A DNA stretch of 39,746 nt from UMGS172 sp045587185 (GCA_045587185.1 JAZNBS010000055.1:1-39746), one strand, 5' to 3'. Positions 21,997-32,058 are shown, counted from the stretch's first letter. Notes: generated by a model from the letters alone, not told the origin. Numbers and translations: made by a program.

Positions 21997-22776
21997 ATGA
22001 ATGTTGAGATAATTGAAGAGGTTGAAACAGCCGAAAACCAAAATAACTTTTTGCCACCTGTTATCTGTGCGGTGAGAAAATCCGGCAGAAGCATTTTGGG
22101 GTTGATTTGGGCGGTTTTGTTTTTTGTTTTGAGTCTCTTTGCGGGGATTTTTCTGCCCAGAGCCTGTGTTTTCGTTATCCCCTCGGCAATTCTTTTGCTT
22201 TTTTCAAATATTATCAGTTTCAAAAAATCGGGCAGACTGTACGGTGGGTACGGTTTGAATTTCCAGTCCGCCGCCTATATTATTTCGGCAGTTTTTATGT
22301 TTTCATATGCGGTTCTTGAACACCTCACAAAAAACGGCACGCTGACCTTGCCCAAATTATTATTTTGGGATTATATTCGCGAAACGGTATCATCAGTTTT
22401 GGTAAATCTGGCCGATTATGTTCAAGGATATCACGGGAATTTTTCGATAATTGCCGCAGTTGTCGGTCTGTGCCTTTTGTGTGCGGGACTCACTTTTGGC
22501 AGTTTAAAACATTCAAAAGCGAAAAATCTTGCCTTTACTAAAACGCTTTTTTGGTCGGCGGTTGCGAATTTTGGCTCGTTTGCTTTTGTTTGCGCCAACG
22601 GGTTAAAGGAACTCAATATTTTAATTCCTTGCAAATGTCCCCTTGACCTAAAAACGGCCTTGCCCAATGCAATACTGTTGTTTGCCATTGCCACGGTGCT
22701 TTTATTGCTTGCGGTGCGTTTGCTTATTATCTACATCAGAATGAGGAAGGTTAAAAATGCTGTTCTCAAAGCCTAA
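21997..22776 (+). CDS. Uncharacterised polytopic membrane protein
   Basis: A 259-residue protein that I do not recognise. After a short acidic N-terminus (IIEEVETAENQ) it has about six hydrophobic segments, at roughly 34-70 (two), 90-110, 145-165, 180-205 and 225-248, and a basic C-terminal tail. GAGGTG lies before the ATG. It overlaps pth by 20 bases, so it is the first gene of an operon with pth and mfd. That position gives no clear hint of its role. Confidence 0.75.
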   Translation: MNVEIIEEVETAENQNNFLPPVICAVRKSGRSILGLIWAVLFFVLSLFAGIFLPRACVFVIPSAILLLFSNIISFKKSGRLYGGYGLNFQSAAYIISAVFMFSYAVLEHLTKNGTLTLPKLLFWDYIRETVSSVLVNLADYVQGYHGNFSIIAAVVGLCLLCAGLTFGSLKHSKAKNLAFTKTLFWSAVANFGSFAFVCANGLKELNILIPCKCPLDLKTALPNAILLFAIATVLLLLAVRLLIIYIRMRKVKNAVLKA

Positions 22777-23344
22777 ATATGAATATATTATAGTAGGACT
22801 GGGCAATCCCGGTGATAAATATTCCGATACACGTCACAATGCTGGGTTTCGCTGTCTTGACATCCTTATAAAAGAACTTGGCGCAGGCCCTGAGAAAAAT
22901 AAGTTCCAGTCACTCATCTATGACGGCCAAATAGAGGGTCACAAGGTGCTTTTTCAAAAGCCGTTGACCTTTATGAACAATTCGGGAGCCGCGGTGTGTG
23001 AGGCCGCAAGATTTTTCAAAGTGCCGTTTGACAAGGTTATTGTGGCGGCCGACGATGTAACGATAGACGCAGGACGACTCCGTATCAGAAAATCGGGGAG
23101 TCACGGGGGTCACAACGGCTTGCGTGACATAATTGAACTGTCGGGCACCGATAATATACCGAGAGTCAAGATAGGAATGGGTCAGAAACCTCATCCCGAG
23201 TATGACCTTGCCGATTGGGTGCTTTCAAAACCCGATAAGAACGACAAAGAAAAAACCGACAATGCCGAGAAGTCGGCTGCCGAGGCAATAAAGACCATTG
23301 TTGTGGCAGACATAGGCTCGGCTATGAATAAATTCAACAGGTAA
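22757..23344 (+). CDS. pth: Peptidyl-tRNA hydrolase
   Basis: A 195-residue Pth1 enzyme that releases peptides from prematurely dropped peptidyl-tRNA. Catalytic and binding motifs are present: GLGNPG with Asn17, TRHNAG with the catalytic His27, QKPLTFMNNSG, the ADDVTIDAG aspartate motif and GSHGGHNGLRDI. Length is normal. It is followed after 3 bases by mfd, the common pth-mfd order of Firmicutes. Confidence 0.97.
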   Translation: MLFSKPKYEYIIVGLGNPGDKYSDTRHNAGFRCLDILIKELGAGPEKNKFQSLIYDGQIEGHKVLFQKPLTFMNNSGAAVCEAARFFKVPFDKVIVAADDVTIDAGRLRIRKSGSHGGHNGLRDIIELSGTDNIPRVKIGMGQKPHPEYDLADWVLSKPDKNDKEKTDNAEKSAAEAIKTIVVADIGSAMNKFNR

Positions 23345-23347
23345 AAT

Positions 23348-26300
23348 ATGCAACTGAAGTACACAGTTTTCAGTGAAACGCTTAAAAAAACGAAAGAGTT
23401 TTCCCAACTGTCGAGTGCTGTCAAAAATCGGTTGTTTCCCATTGCTTTGACCGGTGTGTCGCACATACACCGTTGTCTTTTGGCGACCGTCACCGCGGCG
23501 GCGCACGGTCAAAAGGCCTTGATAATCACGGCGGGTGACTCGGAAAACGAACGCGTCCTTGAGGACCTTACGGCTTTGGGGGTTAATGTTGCGGTGTTCG
23601 AGTCAAGGGAATATTGCTTCCGCAGTAACGTTTCACGCTCACACGAGTATGAACATAACAGAATAGGTACCCTCTCTAAAATTTTAGAGGGGGATTTTGA
23701 CGTTGTACTGACCTCAAGCGAAGCCGCTGTCAGCACCACAATCCCGCCCGAAATCTTAAAGAGCAGGTGCTTTACACTGTCGGTCGGTGACGAATGTTCC
23801 ATGTTGGTGCTTGTTGACCGACTGGTTGCGGGCGGTTATGTAAAAAGCGCACAGGTTGACGGCGCAGGTCAGTTTTCGGTCCGTGGCAGTATTATTGACA
23901 TCTTCTCGCCTAATCTTCCAAATCCCTGCCGACTTGACTTTTTTGGTGATGAAATCGACAGTATTTCAATGTTTGACGTTGACACCCAACGCAGAACCGA
24001 CAATCTTAACGAAATAAAGATAACACCTGTTGTGGAAAATTCGCCCGATGACCCCGACGGTCTTGCTTTGAAATTGGAAATGATGTCGGACAGGGAAAAT
24101 GTCAGTGCCGAGCAGAAAAAACGTCTTAAAGATGATGCGAGCCGTCTCTCGGCAGGCGTTTCTATCAGTTATGACGCGTATCTCGGTCATATTTTCGACC
24201 GTAATGTGACTATTTTCGACTATTTTTGCCACTGCGACTTTCCAACCGTCGCCTTTATGTTTGACACTAACGCGTGTCTCGAACGTGTTGACAGTTGCCT
24301 GAAACTGCATTCCGAGGAAATAAAATCCCTTTTGTTGGAAGGTCAGATTCCTCCTGATTTCAAATCGGTGTATCTTGACCGTGTAAGCCTTGCCGAACGT
24401 TTAAAAAAGGTTAACACCGTCTTTTGTGACAGTTTCCCAAAGACATCCTATGATGTGCCGCCTTTGAGTCTTATTAATATGAATTTCCGCCAGAACACAG
24501 GATTTATCGGCTCGGTTGCTTCGCTTTGTGAGGACATAAAAGCCTCAGACAACCGACTGACCGTTGTGCTTGCAGGCAGTGAACGTGCCGCAAGTAACCT
24601 TTGCGAGGAAATGTGCGACCTTGGAACCAAAGCCTCGTTCTGCGCCGAACCGTCGAGAATCGGAGAAAAAGGTGTTTTTGTAACAACAGGCATCCTTTCA
24701 AGCGGTTTCGAACTGTCGGGCGGAGACCTTTCGGTCATTGTCCACGGCAAGGCCGCCGTCCCCCGACGCAAAAAGCGTTTCACCTCGGGCAATGCGGTGG
24801 GTTCTCTGGAAGAACTGCAACGCGGCGACTATGTTGTCCACGCAACGCACGGCATCGGCATTTTTGAGGGCGTTCAGCAGTTGACTACCCGGGGGATAAC
24901 ACGGGATTACATCAAAATAAGTTATCAGGGCAAGGATGCTTTATATGTCCCCGTCACAAGCCTTGATATGGTTTCCAAATACATCGGCTCATCCGATGAT
25001 GTTAAGGTAAAACTCAACAAACTGGGCTCGTCCGATTGGGCCAGAACACGCAGTCGGGTAAAGTCAGCGGTAAAGGATATGGCCAAACAGTTGACCGCCC
25101 TTTATGCCAAGCGTATGCAACAGAAAGGCTTCCCGTTCAGTTGTGACGGCGACCTGCAATCCGACTTTGAACGCAGGTTTGAGTTTGACGAGACCGATGA
25201 CCAACTTCGTTGCATTTCCGAAATAAAACGCGATATGGAACGAGCCGTTCCGATGGACCGTCTTCTTTGCGGAGACGTTGGTTTCGGTAAGACCGAGGTC
25301 GCTTTGCGCGCCGCATTCAAATGCATTGCCGACGGCAAACAGTGCGCAATTCTGGTGCCTACCACCATTCTTTGCTGGCAACATTACAACACCTGTCTGC
25401 AACGTTTTTCAAACATGGCGGTTGAGGTTGAAATGCTGTCGCGTTTCCGCACACCCAAACAGCAGGAAAAAATCAAGAAAAACCTGCTTGCAGGCAACAT
25501 TGACCTCATTGTTGGCACACACGCTCTTATTTCAAAGGACGTTAAGTTCAAAGACCTTGGATTGATTATTATTGATGAGGAACAGCGTTTCGGCGTTGCT
25601 CAAAAGGAGAAACTGAAAGAACTTTACCCCGACGTGGATGCGCTTACTTTATCGGCAACCCCTATACCGAGGACGCTTAATATGGCATTATCGGGACTGC
25701 GCGATATGTCTTCCATCGAAGAAGCACCGATGAACCGACATCCCGTTCAGACCTATGTTATGGAACAGGATAAGTCGGTGGTGAACGAGGCCATATCACG
25801 CGAACTTCGCCGTGGCGGTCAGGTATATTATCTGCACAACCGCACCGAGGACATTGATTCGTGCGCAGTAAAACTGCAAAAAGACCACCCTGACGCACGT
25901 ATCGGCGTGGCTCACGGCAAAATGAGTGAAGATTCCCTGTCACACGTGTGGCAACAGTTGCTTGAGCACGATATTGACATTCTTGTATGCACCACCATTA
26001 TCGAAACGGGGGTTGATGTGCCCAATGCCAACACACTCATTATTGAAAATGCCGACCGAATGGGTCTGGCACAGTTGCACCAGATAAGAGGACGCGTTGG
26101 CCGAAGCCACCGCACCGCCTTTGCCTATCTTTTGTTCACACCCGGCAAAGCGCTGTCCGATATTTCGCAAAAAAGACTTGATGCCATTCGTAAGTTTACC
26201 GAGTTCGGTTCGGGATTCCGCATTGCAATGCGTGACCTTGAAATAAGAGGCGCGGGAAGTGTTCTTGGTGGCGAACAGCACGGACATATGGAGGCCGTGG

Positions 26301-26806
26301 GATATGATATGTATTTGAAACTGTTGTCTGAGGCTTTGGCCGAGGAAAAAGGCGAACAGGTGGAAAAGCAAATTGAATGCGTGGTTGATATAAAAATTAG
26401 CGCGCATATCCCCGAACGGTATATATCTTCACTGCCCGCAAGGCTTTCAGCCTACCGCAGAATTGCCGCTATAAAGACACAGGAGGACGTTCTGGATGTC
26501 ACCGACGAGTTGCTTGACCGTTACGGAGACCTGCCAAATGTTGTCAACGACCTTATAAATGTTTCGTTTCTAAAAAATAAGGCCGCATCTTTCGGCATTA
26601 CCGAGATAAGCGAGCAAAACGGTCGGTTACTGCTTTACTGCAGCGCTCTGACCGAGAACATCGGACGTCTTGTATCGAGCCATATCAAACGTCGTGTTAT
26701 GTTCAGCGCGGGCTCAAAACCTTATGTTGCCGTAAAACCTGAGCAAGGACAACGCATTCTTGACACCCTCAAAGAGTCTTTAAATATTATTGAATGCGGC
26801 GAATGA
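23348..26806 (+). CDS. mfd: Transcription-repair coupling factor
   Basis: Mfd (1152 residues) removes RNA polymerase stalled at DNA damage and recruits UvrA. Domain order: UvrB-like N-terminal module (about 1-330), degenerate middle domain, RNA-polymerase-interacting domain around 480-560 (QRGDYVVHATHGIGIFEGV), then the RecG-like translocase with Walker A GDVGFGKTE near residue 642, DEEQ near 743, TLSATPIPRTLN, and GRVGRSHRTAFAYL, and a C-terminal TRCF domain. Full length and without visible defects. The ribosome binding site (AGGT) is weak, which fits translational coupling to pth. Confidence 0.97.
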   Translation: MQLKYTVFSETLKKTKEFSQLSSAVKNRLFPIALTGVSHIHRCLLATVTAAAHGQKALIITAGDSENERVLEDLTALGVNVAVFESREYCFRSNVSRSHEYEHNRIGTLSKILEGDFDVVLTSSEAAVSTTIPPEILKSRCFTLSVGDECSMLVLVDRLVAGGYVKSAQVDGAGQFSVRGSIIDIFSPNLPNPCRLDFFGDEIDSISMFDVDTQRRTDNLNEIKITPVVENSPDDPDGLALKLEMMSDRENVSAEQKKRLKDDASRLSAGVSISYDAYLGHIFDRNVTIFDYFCHCDFPTVAFMFDTNACLERVDSCLKLHSEEIKSLLLEGQIPPDFKSVYLDRVSLAERLKKVNTVFCDSFPKTSYDVPPLSLINMNFRQNTGFIGSVASLCEDIKASDNRLTVVLAGSERAASNLCEEMCDLGTKASFCAEPSRIGEKGVFVTTGILSSGFELSGGDLSVIVHGKAAVPRRKKRFTSGNAVGSLEELQRGDYVVHATHGIGIFEGVQQLTTRGITRDYIKISYQGKDALYVPVTSLDMVSKYIGSSDDVKVKLNKLGSSDWARTRSRVKSAVKDMAKQLTALYAKRMQQKGFPFSCDGDLQSDFERRFEFDETDDQLRCISEIKRDMERAVPMDRLLCGDVGFGKTEVALRAAFKCIADGKQCAILVPTTILCWQHYNTCLQRFSNMAVEVEMLSRFRTPKQQEKIKKNLLAGNIDLIVGTHALISKDVKFKDLGLIIIDEEQRFGVAQKEKLKELYPDVDALTLSATPIPRTLNMALSGLRDMSSIEEAPMNRHPVQTYVMEQDKSVVNEAISRELRRGGQVYYLHNRTEDIDSCAVKLQKDHPDARIGVAHGKMSEDSLSHVWQQLLEHDIDILVCTTIIETGVDVPNANTLIIENADRMGLAQLHQIRGRVGRSHRTAFAYLLFTPGKALSDISQKRLDAIRKFTEFGSGFRIAMRDLEIRGAGSVLGGEQHGHMEAVGYDMYLKLLSEALAEEKGEQVEKQIECVVDIKISAHIPERYISSLPARLSAYRRIAAIKTQEDVLDVTDELLDRYGDLPNVVNDLINVSFLKNKAASFGITEISEQNGRLLLYCSALTENIGRLVSSHIKRRVMFSAGSKPYVAVKPEQGQRILDTLKESLNIIECGE

Positions 26807-26842
26807 TTTTTAAGTTCCTCTACTTTACACAAAACCTTAATA

Positions 26843-26871
26843 TTTACAAATATGTCATAAAGAAATATAAA
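26843..26871 (+). promoter_or_regulatory. Probable sigma-A promoter of the lipoprotein gene
   Basis: TTTACA at 26843-26848 and TATAAA at 26866-26871 with a 17-bp spacer. Confidence 0.55.
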
Positions 26872-26981
26872 AAATACTGGACTTTTTGCAGTGTTTATTA
26901 TATACTGTTTTTGTGTATCTGATATTTTGAAGGAACTGTGCGGTTAAATTTTTGCCGTGCGGAAAGAATAGGAGTATATTT

Positions 26982-28304
26982 ATGAAAAAACTTTCAAGAC
27001 TTTTGTGCTTATGTTTAGCGGTGCTGATGCTTGCCGGTTCAGTTGTGGGATGCCACAAAAAGGACGAGATTGCATTCACCATCGGTGAGTCCAAATTCAC
27101 TTCCGCAATGTTCAGTTGCGTCCAATTCTTTGCGGCTAATGTTGCAAGAAATTCCATCGACACCTATATTGCCGACAATGACCTTAACAACGAAACCGTA
27201 AAATATGAAAACTATAAGTTTGACGCTGAAGGCAAGGTTGCCGCAACGGGTACTCCTTATGAAAAGTATGTCCGCCAAGAGGCTATCAGAATTTTACGTC
27301 AGAATGCAACTTTGGATGCCTTGTTGAAGGAAAAGAACCTCGAGGTTGACGAGGACACCAAGAATGCTGCAGGCTGGGAAGCATGGTCGCTTTGGTATTA
27401 CGGTTGCGATTATAACACCTATTACCAGTATTCATCTTACGGAATGCTCGATTCTCTGACAAACTATTACACCCCTTACGGACTGTTGCTCCAGGAAAAC
27501 GGCGTTGCTTACAACACCTATCTTGAATACAAGATGTATGACGCTAAATATGATTTCTATTTTAACCATCTCTATGGTGAGAAAGGTGAAAAGGAAGTTT
27601 CCACAGAAGATATCACAAATTTTATGACCGAGCATTACGTTGTCGGTGACAACATAAGCGTTTCCAAAAAGGATTCTAACAGCAACGACCTTTCCGAGGA
27701 AAAGATTGAAGAACTCAAAAAACTTTTTGACGGATATGCAAAGCGACTTAACGAAGGCGAGAAGTTTGACGTTATCAGCAAAGAAGAAACCGCCCGTGTT
27801 GAGGCCGAAAACCAAACCAACACCTCATCCTCTTCCACATCTACAACATCTTCGGGTTCTTCTTCCGTCAACTCTTCAAATGCTTCGTCAAACACCTCGT
27901 CAGTAACATCTTCTAATACTTCATCCACCACCTCTTCCGGCACTACTTCCTCTGAAGAAAATAAATACTCTCCTGAGAGTTACACCGGTATATTCGGTGA
28001 CAAGGAGACCGGTTATTCAAGCGATCTGTTTGACCAGTATAAAAAACAGGAAATTGGCAAAGCCGTTGTTATTGACGACACCGCAAATTCTCAATACATC
28101 CTTTTTGTGCGCCACGATATGACCGATAAGTCTTATGACAACTATTGGTTTGACGGTTTGAAATCATCCATCCTTTATTCTCTTAAGCAGGATGAATTTG
28201 ATGCTTCGCTTGACGAAAAGGGTAACACTCTGAATTTGACCGAAGACACCCACGCAACATCACCCTTTGACGTTGACGACATCAAGTTTGAGATCAAGGG
28301 ATAA
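26982..28304 (+). CDS. Lipoprotein, SurA/PrsA-like foldase with Ser/Thr-rich insert
   Basis: A 440-residue predicted lipoprotein: a basic, hydrophobic signal peptide and lipobox VVGC with Cys24. The N-terminal helical domain (TIGESKFTSAMFS, YEKYVRQEAIRIL, KEKNLEVDEDTKNAA) is of the SurA/trigger-factor-like chaperone type seen in PrsA. The C-terminal half looks like a diverged parvulin domain, ending YILFVRHDM, interrupted at about residues 278-325 by an almost pure Ser/Thr/Asn stretch. That stretch resembles a flexible linker or surface spacer. I place the start at 26982, behind ATAGGAG. Lgt, which would lipidate it, is encoded 2.7 kb downstream. Peptidyl-prolyl isomerase activity is doubtful. 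Confidence 0.75.
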   Translation: MKKLSRLLCLCLAVLMLAGSVVGCHKKDEIAFTIGESKFTSAMFSCVQFFAANVARNSIDTYIADNDLNNETVKYENYKFDAEGKVAATGTPYEKYVRQEAIRILRQNATLDALLKEKNLEVDEDTKNAAGWEAWSLWYYGCDYNTYYQYSSYGMLDSLTNYYTPYGLLLQENGVAYNTYLEYKMYDAKYDFYFNHLYGEKGEKEVSTEDITNFMTEHYVVGDNISVSKKDSNSNDLSEEKIEELKKLFDGYAKRLNEGEKFDVISKEETARVEAENQTNTSSSSTSTTSSGSSSVNSSNASSNTSSVTSSNTSSTTSSGTTSSEENKYSPESYTGIFGDKETGYSSDLFDQYKKQEIGKAVVIDDTANSQYILFVRHDMTDKSYDNYWFDGLKSSILYSLKQDEFDASLDEKGNTLNLTEDTHATSPFDVDDIKFEIKG

Positions 28305-28315
28305 TACGCATTTGT

Positions 28316-28352
28316 ATGCCTGCCGTCCCTGTTGGTCGGCAGGCATTTTTTT
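28316..28352 (+). terminator. Terminator after the lipoprotein gene
   Basis: A 10-bp stem (28316-28325 with 28337-28346) followed by seven T. Confidence 0.9.
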
Positions 28353-28376
28353 AAATACTGATATTCGGAGACCGAT

Positions 28377-29648
28377 ATGACCAACATTTATGAAAACAAA
28401 GGGATTTCTTATTCCTTTATTCCGTCCAACCGTTTTAAAACAACACTTATATCCGTGGGCTTTTATCTGCCGTTGAGTGAGCACAATGCCGCAAATTCGT
28501 TGGCACTGTCACTTATGAAAAGCGGTACGCTGAGCCTACCCACCACCTATGCTCTGAACCGCAAACTTGCGTCTCTTTACGGTGCCACCGTTTCGGCTTG
28601 GACGTCAAAACTGGGTGACTGTCAAGAATTAAGACTGGGCATCAGTGTCAATGACGACAAATACTCTATGCAAGGTGAAGAAACCGTTGCCGAGGCGGGC
28701 AGGCTTCTGTGCGATATGATATTCGGCTATTTTGCAGTCGACACGCCCTACCCCGATGAGGCTATTGAGCGTGAGAAACGTCTTTTGTGCGAGGCTATTG
28801 CAGGTCAGTTGAACGACAAGCGCACCTATGCCCGTAACCGTTGCGAGGAAATAATGTGTGCCGAAGAGCCTTACGGTCTTTCTCCCGACGGAACTGTGGA
28901 TGAAGTCAAGACCTTGACCAAGTACGACGTACGAAACGCACTCACTCGCCTTATCTGTGAGTCTTTTATTTCTGTAATTGTTGTGGGCGAAAGAGAACCT
29001 CAGTTTTTTGAAAATTTTACAAAATGCGTTTCTTCGGTCAACCGTTGTTTCAAAACCTTGCCCGAAGATACCGTCCGCAAAGCAGGCGAGGTAAAAATCG
29101 TTGAGGAAAAAATGCCCGTGAAACAAGGCAAACTCGTTTTGGGACTGCGCTCACCCTTTGGCGGAAACGACCGTGAAACGGTAGCTGCATGGGTTATGAA
29201 CGATATTTTTGGCGGAGGCCCTTATTCCAAACTGTTCTGCAACGTGCGTGAGAAAATGAGTCTTTGCTATTACTGTTCGGCCCGTCCGACACGCAGAAAA
29301 GGTATCATTTTGGTTGACAGCGGAGTTGAGGATGCCAATATTGAGTCGGCCAAAACCGCTATTTTGAAACAACTTGAGGATATGGCCGACGGCAACTTTA
29401 CCGAAAAGGAAATGGCCTCTTCCAAACTGTCGATGTGCGACTCCATTATGTCAGCAAGTTCTGACCAGACAACGCTCGTACGCTGGTATGCCGCGCGTTC
29501 GCTTGAAAAGTCGCCTGCTTCCCCTATGGAAATTTGTGAACTTATTAAAAACGTTACGGTTGAAGATATAAAGTCTGCCGCAAAGAATTTTGCGCTTGAC
29601 ACGGTTTATGTTTTAAGACCTGCCGGAACGTGTGAGGAGGTGCAGTGA
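28377..29648 (+). CDS. M16 family protein without zinc site, YfmF-type
   Basis: A 423-residue M16B-fold protein lacking the HxxEH zinc motif, hence probably the non-catalytic partner of the next gene. Recognisable features are the N-terminal RFKTTLISVGFYLPL, the KLASLYGATVSAW turn where the active site would be, and the C-terminal NDIFGGGPYSKLFCNVREKMSLCYY. This is the YfmF branch, paired with YfmH in Bacillus, where the pair is annotated in association with EF-P 5-aminopentanol modification. It overlaps the next gene by 4 bases. GGAG precedes the start. Confidence 0.87.
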   Translation: MTNIYENKGISYSFIPSNRFKTTLISVGFYLPLSEHNAANSLALSLMKSGTLSLPTTYALNRKLASLYGATVSAWTSKLGDCQELRLGISVNDDKYSMQGEETVAEAGRLLCDMIFGYFAVDTPYPDEAIEREKRLLCEAIAGQLNDKRTYARNRCEEIMCAEEPYGLSPDGTVDEVKTLTKYDVRNALTRLICESFISVIVVGEREPQFFENFTKCVSSVNRCFKTLPEDTVRKAGEVKIVEEKMPVKQGKLVLGLRSPFGGNDRETVAAWVMNDIFGGGPYSKLFCNVREKMSLCYYCSARPTRRKGIILVDSGVEDANIESAKTAILKQLEDMADGNFTEKEMASSKLSMCDSIMSASSDQTTLVRWYAARSLEKSPASPMEICELIKNVTVEDIKSAAKNFALDTVYVLRPAGTCEEVQ

Positions 29649-30919
29649 TGAGTTTTGAAATTGCCAAAATTTACAACGCTGCGGCCAACGAATCCTGTAC
29701 CAGGGCCATCCATTCGTCGGGATTAAAGGTGTATATCTGCGAGAAACCCGATTTCAGCGTAAACTATGCCGTTTTTGGCACCCATTACGGCTCGGTTGAT
29801 ACCGAGTTTGCGTTGGGTGACGAACCGATGATAACGGTGCCGGAGGGAATTGCGCATTTCCTTGAGCATAAGTTGTTTGAGGGTGAGGACGGTGACGCTT
29901 TTGAAAAATATGCCGTGACAGGCGCTTCGGCCAATGCTTACACCTCTTTTGACCGCACCTGCTATCTTTTCAGTTGCTCTGAAAGGTTTTATGAAAACCT
30001 TGACATTCTTCTGGGATTTGTCAGTTCGCCTTACTTCACACCCGAAACGGTGCAAAAAGAACAGGGAATTATCGGTCAGGAAATACGGATGTATGAAGAT
30101 GTTCCCGGTTGGCGCGTGCTTTTCAACCTTTTGAGGGCGATGTATCACAACCACCCCGTTAAGGTTGAGATTGCAGGTACGGTAGAATCCATTGCAGAGA
30201 TAACCGACAAGACCCTTTACGACTGCTACCGCACATTCTACAACCCCTCAAATATGTTTGTCTGCCTTTGCGGTAACTTTGACACACAAAAGGTGCTCCA
30301 AATCATCGACGAAAAGGTAAAACCTTGCGATACACCCTCAATCCGCCGTTCCGAGTTTTCAGAACCCTGCGAAATAGTTGAGGCTTATGTTGAGCAGAAA
30401 ATGGCGGTTGCAATGCCGTTGTTCGCGGCAGGTATCAAGGACAACGCCGCGAAAATCAACCGTTCGCAAAAAACCGTTGTTGCCTCTGAACTTTTGCTCG
30501 AAACGGTTGCGGGTAAAATCTCTCCGCTTTACAACCGCCTTTTGAACGACGGACTTATTAACAGTCAATTCGGCACAGAATTCTTCTGCGGTCACGGTTA
30601 TGCGGCTTTGCTGTTCGAGGGCGAATCTCGCGACCCAAAAACCGTATGTGATATGATTGTTGCCGAAATAAAATCAGTGGCCGAAAAAGGTGTCGATAAA
30701 TCTCTTTTTGAGGATGCACGCCGTCAGATGTATGGGCGTCAGATACGCTCTTTCAACGATGTTGAGACAACGGTTGACGGATTTATCGACTGTGCGGTCA
30801 ACGGTTTTGAGCCTTACGGCGTTCTGAAAACTTTGAGCGAAATTTCGGCCGATGATATTACTGAAAGAGCCCGTGAATTGGACCTTGAGCAGATGGCTTT
30901 GTCCGTAATTTCAAAATAA
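29645..30919 (+). CDS. M16 family zinc metallopeptidase, YfmH-type
   Basis: A 424-residue M16B peptidase. The zinc motif HFLEH (about residues 74-78) and the downstream glutamate in GIIGQEIRMYED complete the HxxEH-E site, and ASANAYTSFDRTCYLFS is the typical segment between them. It is coupled by a 4-base overlap to the inactive YfmF-type partner, so the two likely form a heterodimeric chamber as in other M16B pairs. Substrates are not known from sequence. A hairpin terminator follows. Confidence 0.9.
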   Translation: MMSFEIAKIYNAAANESCTRAIHSSGLKVYICEKPDFSVNYAVFGTHYGSVDTEFALGDEPMITVPEGIAHFLEHKLFEGEDGDAFEKYAVTGASANAYTSFDRTCYLFSCSERFYENLDILLGFVSSPYFTPETVQKEQGIIGQEIRMYEDVPGWRVLFNLLRAMYHNHPVKVEIAGTVESIAEITDKTLYDCYRTFYNPSNMFVCLCGNFDTQKVLQIIDEKVKPCDTPSIRRSEFSEPCEIVEAYVEQKMAVAMPLFAAGIKDNAAKINRSQKTVVASELLLETVAGKISPLYNRLLNDGLINSQFGTEFFCGHGYAALLFEGESRDPKTVCDMIVAEIKSVAEKGVDKSLFEDARRQMYGRQIRSFNDVETTVDGFIDCAVNGFEPYGVLKTLSEISADDITERARELDLEQMALSVISK

Positions 30920-30944
30920 TTTTTACTTTTTTATGAAATTTTAA

Positions 30945-30972
30945 AAATACCCCTTTTCTTAAAGGGGTATTT
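30945..30972 (+). terminator. Terminator after the M16 pair
   Basis: A perfect 12-bp stem (30945-30956 with 30961-30972) with a 4-nt loop. A TATAAT at 30977-30982 directly after it may be the -10 box for lgt, without a clear -35. Confidence 0.75.
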
Positions 30973-31029
30973 AGTATATAATGTACTTAATAATTATTTT
31001 CGGCGTTGGTTTGCACGCTTTTTGAAAGG

Positions 31030-32058
31030 ATGTTCGGTTTGCAACTTTTAAGAGCATACAATGTCAAACTTTTCGGCATTGATTTAAGTTTTGACTCGAT
31101 TGCGTTCACCCTTCCCATTGGTGACGGATGGAATATATATTGGTATGGCATCTGCATTGCGTTGGCCTTTCTGGGTGCGGTTGTCTATGGCTTTACAAGA
31201 GCCAAAAAATTTGGTATCGACCCCGACCGTCTGACCGATGTTGTGTTGGTCACGGCGCCTTTGGCCATTCTTTGTGCAAGAATTTATTACATTATTTTCT
31301 ATCCGGGCAAACTTGAAATAAATTCAATCAGCGATTTTTTGGGATTTTCTGGAAATTCTGGCGTTTCGGGTCTCGCTATCTATGGCGCGGTTATTGGCGC
31401 CGCCGTCATCGGTCTTGTTATGTGCCTTTTGAGAAAGGTTGACATTCTTGATGCTTTTGACCTTGCTTCCATCTGCTTCCTTATCGGTCAGTCAATAGGC
31501 CGTTGGGGAAACTTCTTCAATCAGGAAGCCTTTGGCAGTGAAACCGGTAGCACCTTCTTTGGAATGATGAGCGAGGGTACCGACGGCAAAATGGTACACC
31601 CCTGTTTCCTTTATGAATCGGTTTGGTGTATTTTGGGCTTCGTGTTACTCCACATCTTGAGCAAACGCCGAAAATTCAAAGGTCAGATTGCCCTTTGTTA
31701 CGGCATCTGGTACGGTTTTGGCCGTATGATTATCGAAGGTTTGAGGATCGATAGCCTTTACTTGGGCCCACTAAGAATCTCACAGTGGGTATCGGGTGCC
31801 TTGGTTGTCGTCTGCACGGTTTTGCTAATCGTATTTTCGACAAAACTCAAGAATGCCAAGATTGCCACAACCTATGAAACAATGTTTGACGATATTGAAG
31901 ATACAACGGTCAAGACAATTTATTACGAAGGCGACGAGGACGTTGATGAGTCCGAGTCTGCAGAAACTTCTGACCAAACCGAAGGTGACGACCCAACTCC
32001 TGATGAAACCGACGGCGATAAATCAGACCAAGAAGATAACGAAAGGCAAGAACAGTAA
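31030..32058 (+). CDS. lgt: Prolipoprotein diacylglyceryl transferase with acidic C-terminal tail
   Basis: Lgt transfers diacylglycerol to the lipobox cysteine of prolipoproteins at the membrane. About seven membrane segments are present, and the Lgt signature IGRWGNFFNQEAFG is intact at about residues 157-170, with the essential YWYG(I) region early and HPCFLYES and GRMIIEGLRID later. After the last membrane segment there is an unusual tail of about 65 residues, very rich in Asp and Glu. The start is ambiguous: ATG at 31030 directly follows GAAAGG, so the TTG at 31039 or an upstream TTG at 31006 may be used. folD overlaps its stop codon. Confidence 0.93.
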   Translation: MFGLQLLRAYNVKLFGIDLSFDSIAFTLPIGDGWNIYWYGICIALAFLGAVVYGFTRAKKFGIDPDRLTDVVLVTAPLAILCARIYYIIFYPGKLEINSISDFLGFSGNSGVSGLAIYGAVIGAAVIGLVMCLLRKVDILDAFDLASICFLIGQSIGRWGNFFNQEAFGSETGSTFFGMMSEGTDGKMVHPCFLYESVWCILGFVLLHILSKRRKFKGQIALCYGIWYGFGRMIIEGLRIDSLYLGPLRISQWVSGALVVVCTVLLIVFSTKLKNAKIATTYETMFDDIEDTTVKTIYYEGDEDVDESESAETSDQTEGDDPTPDETDGDKSDQEDNERQEQ

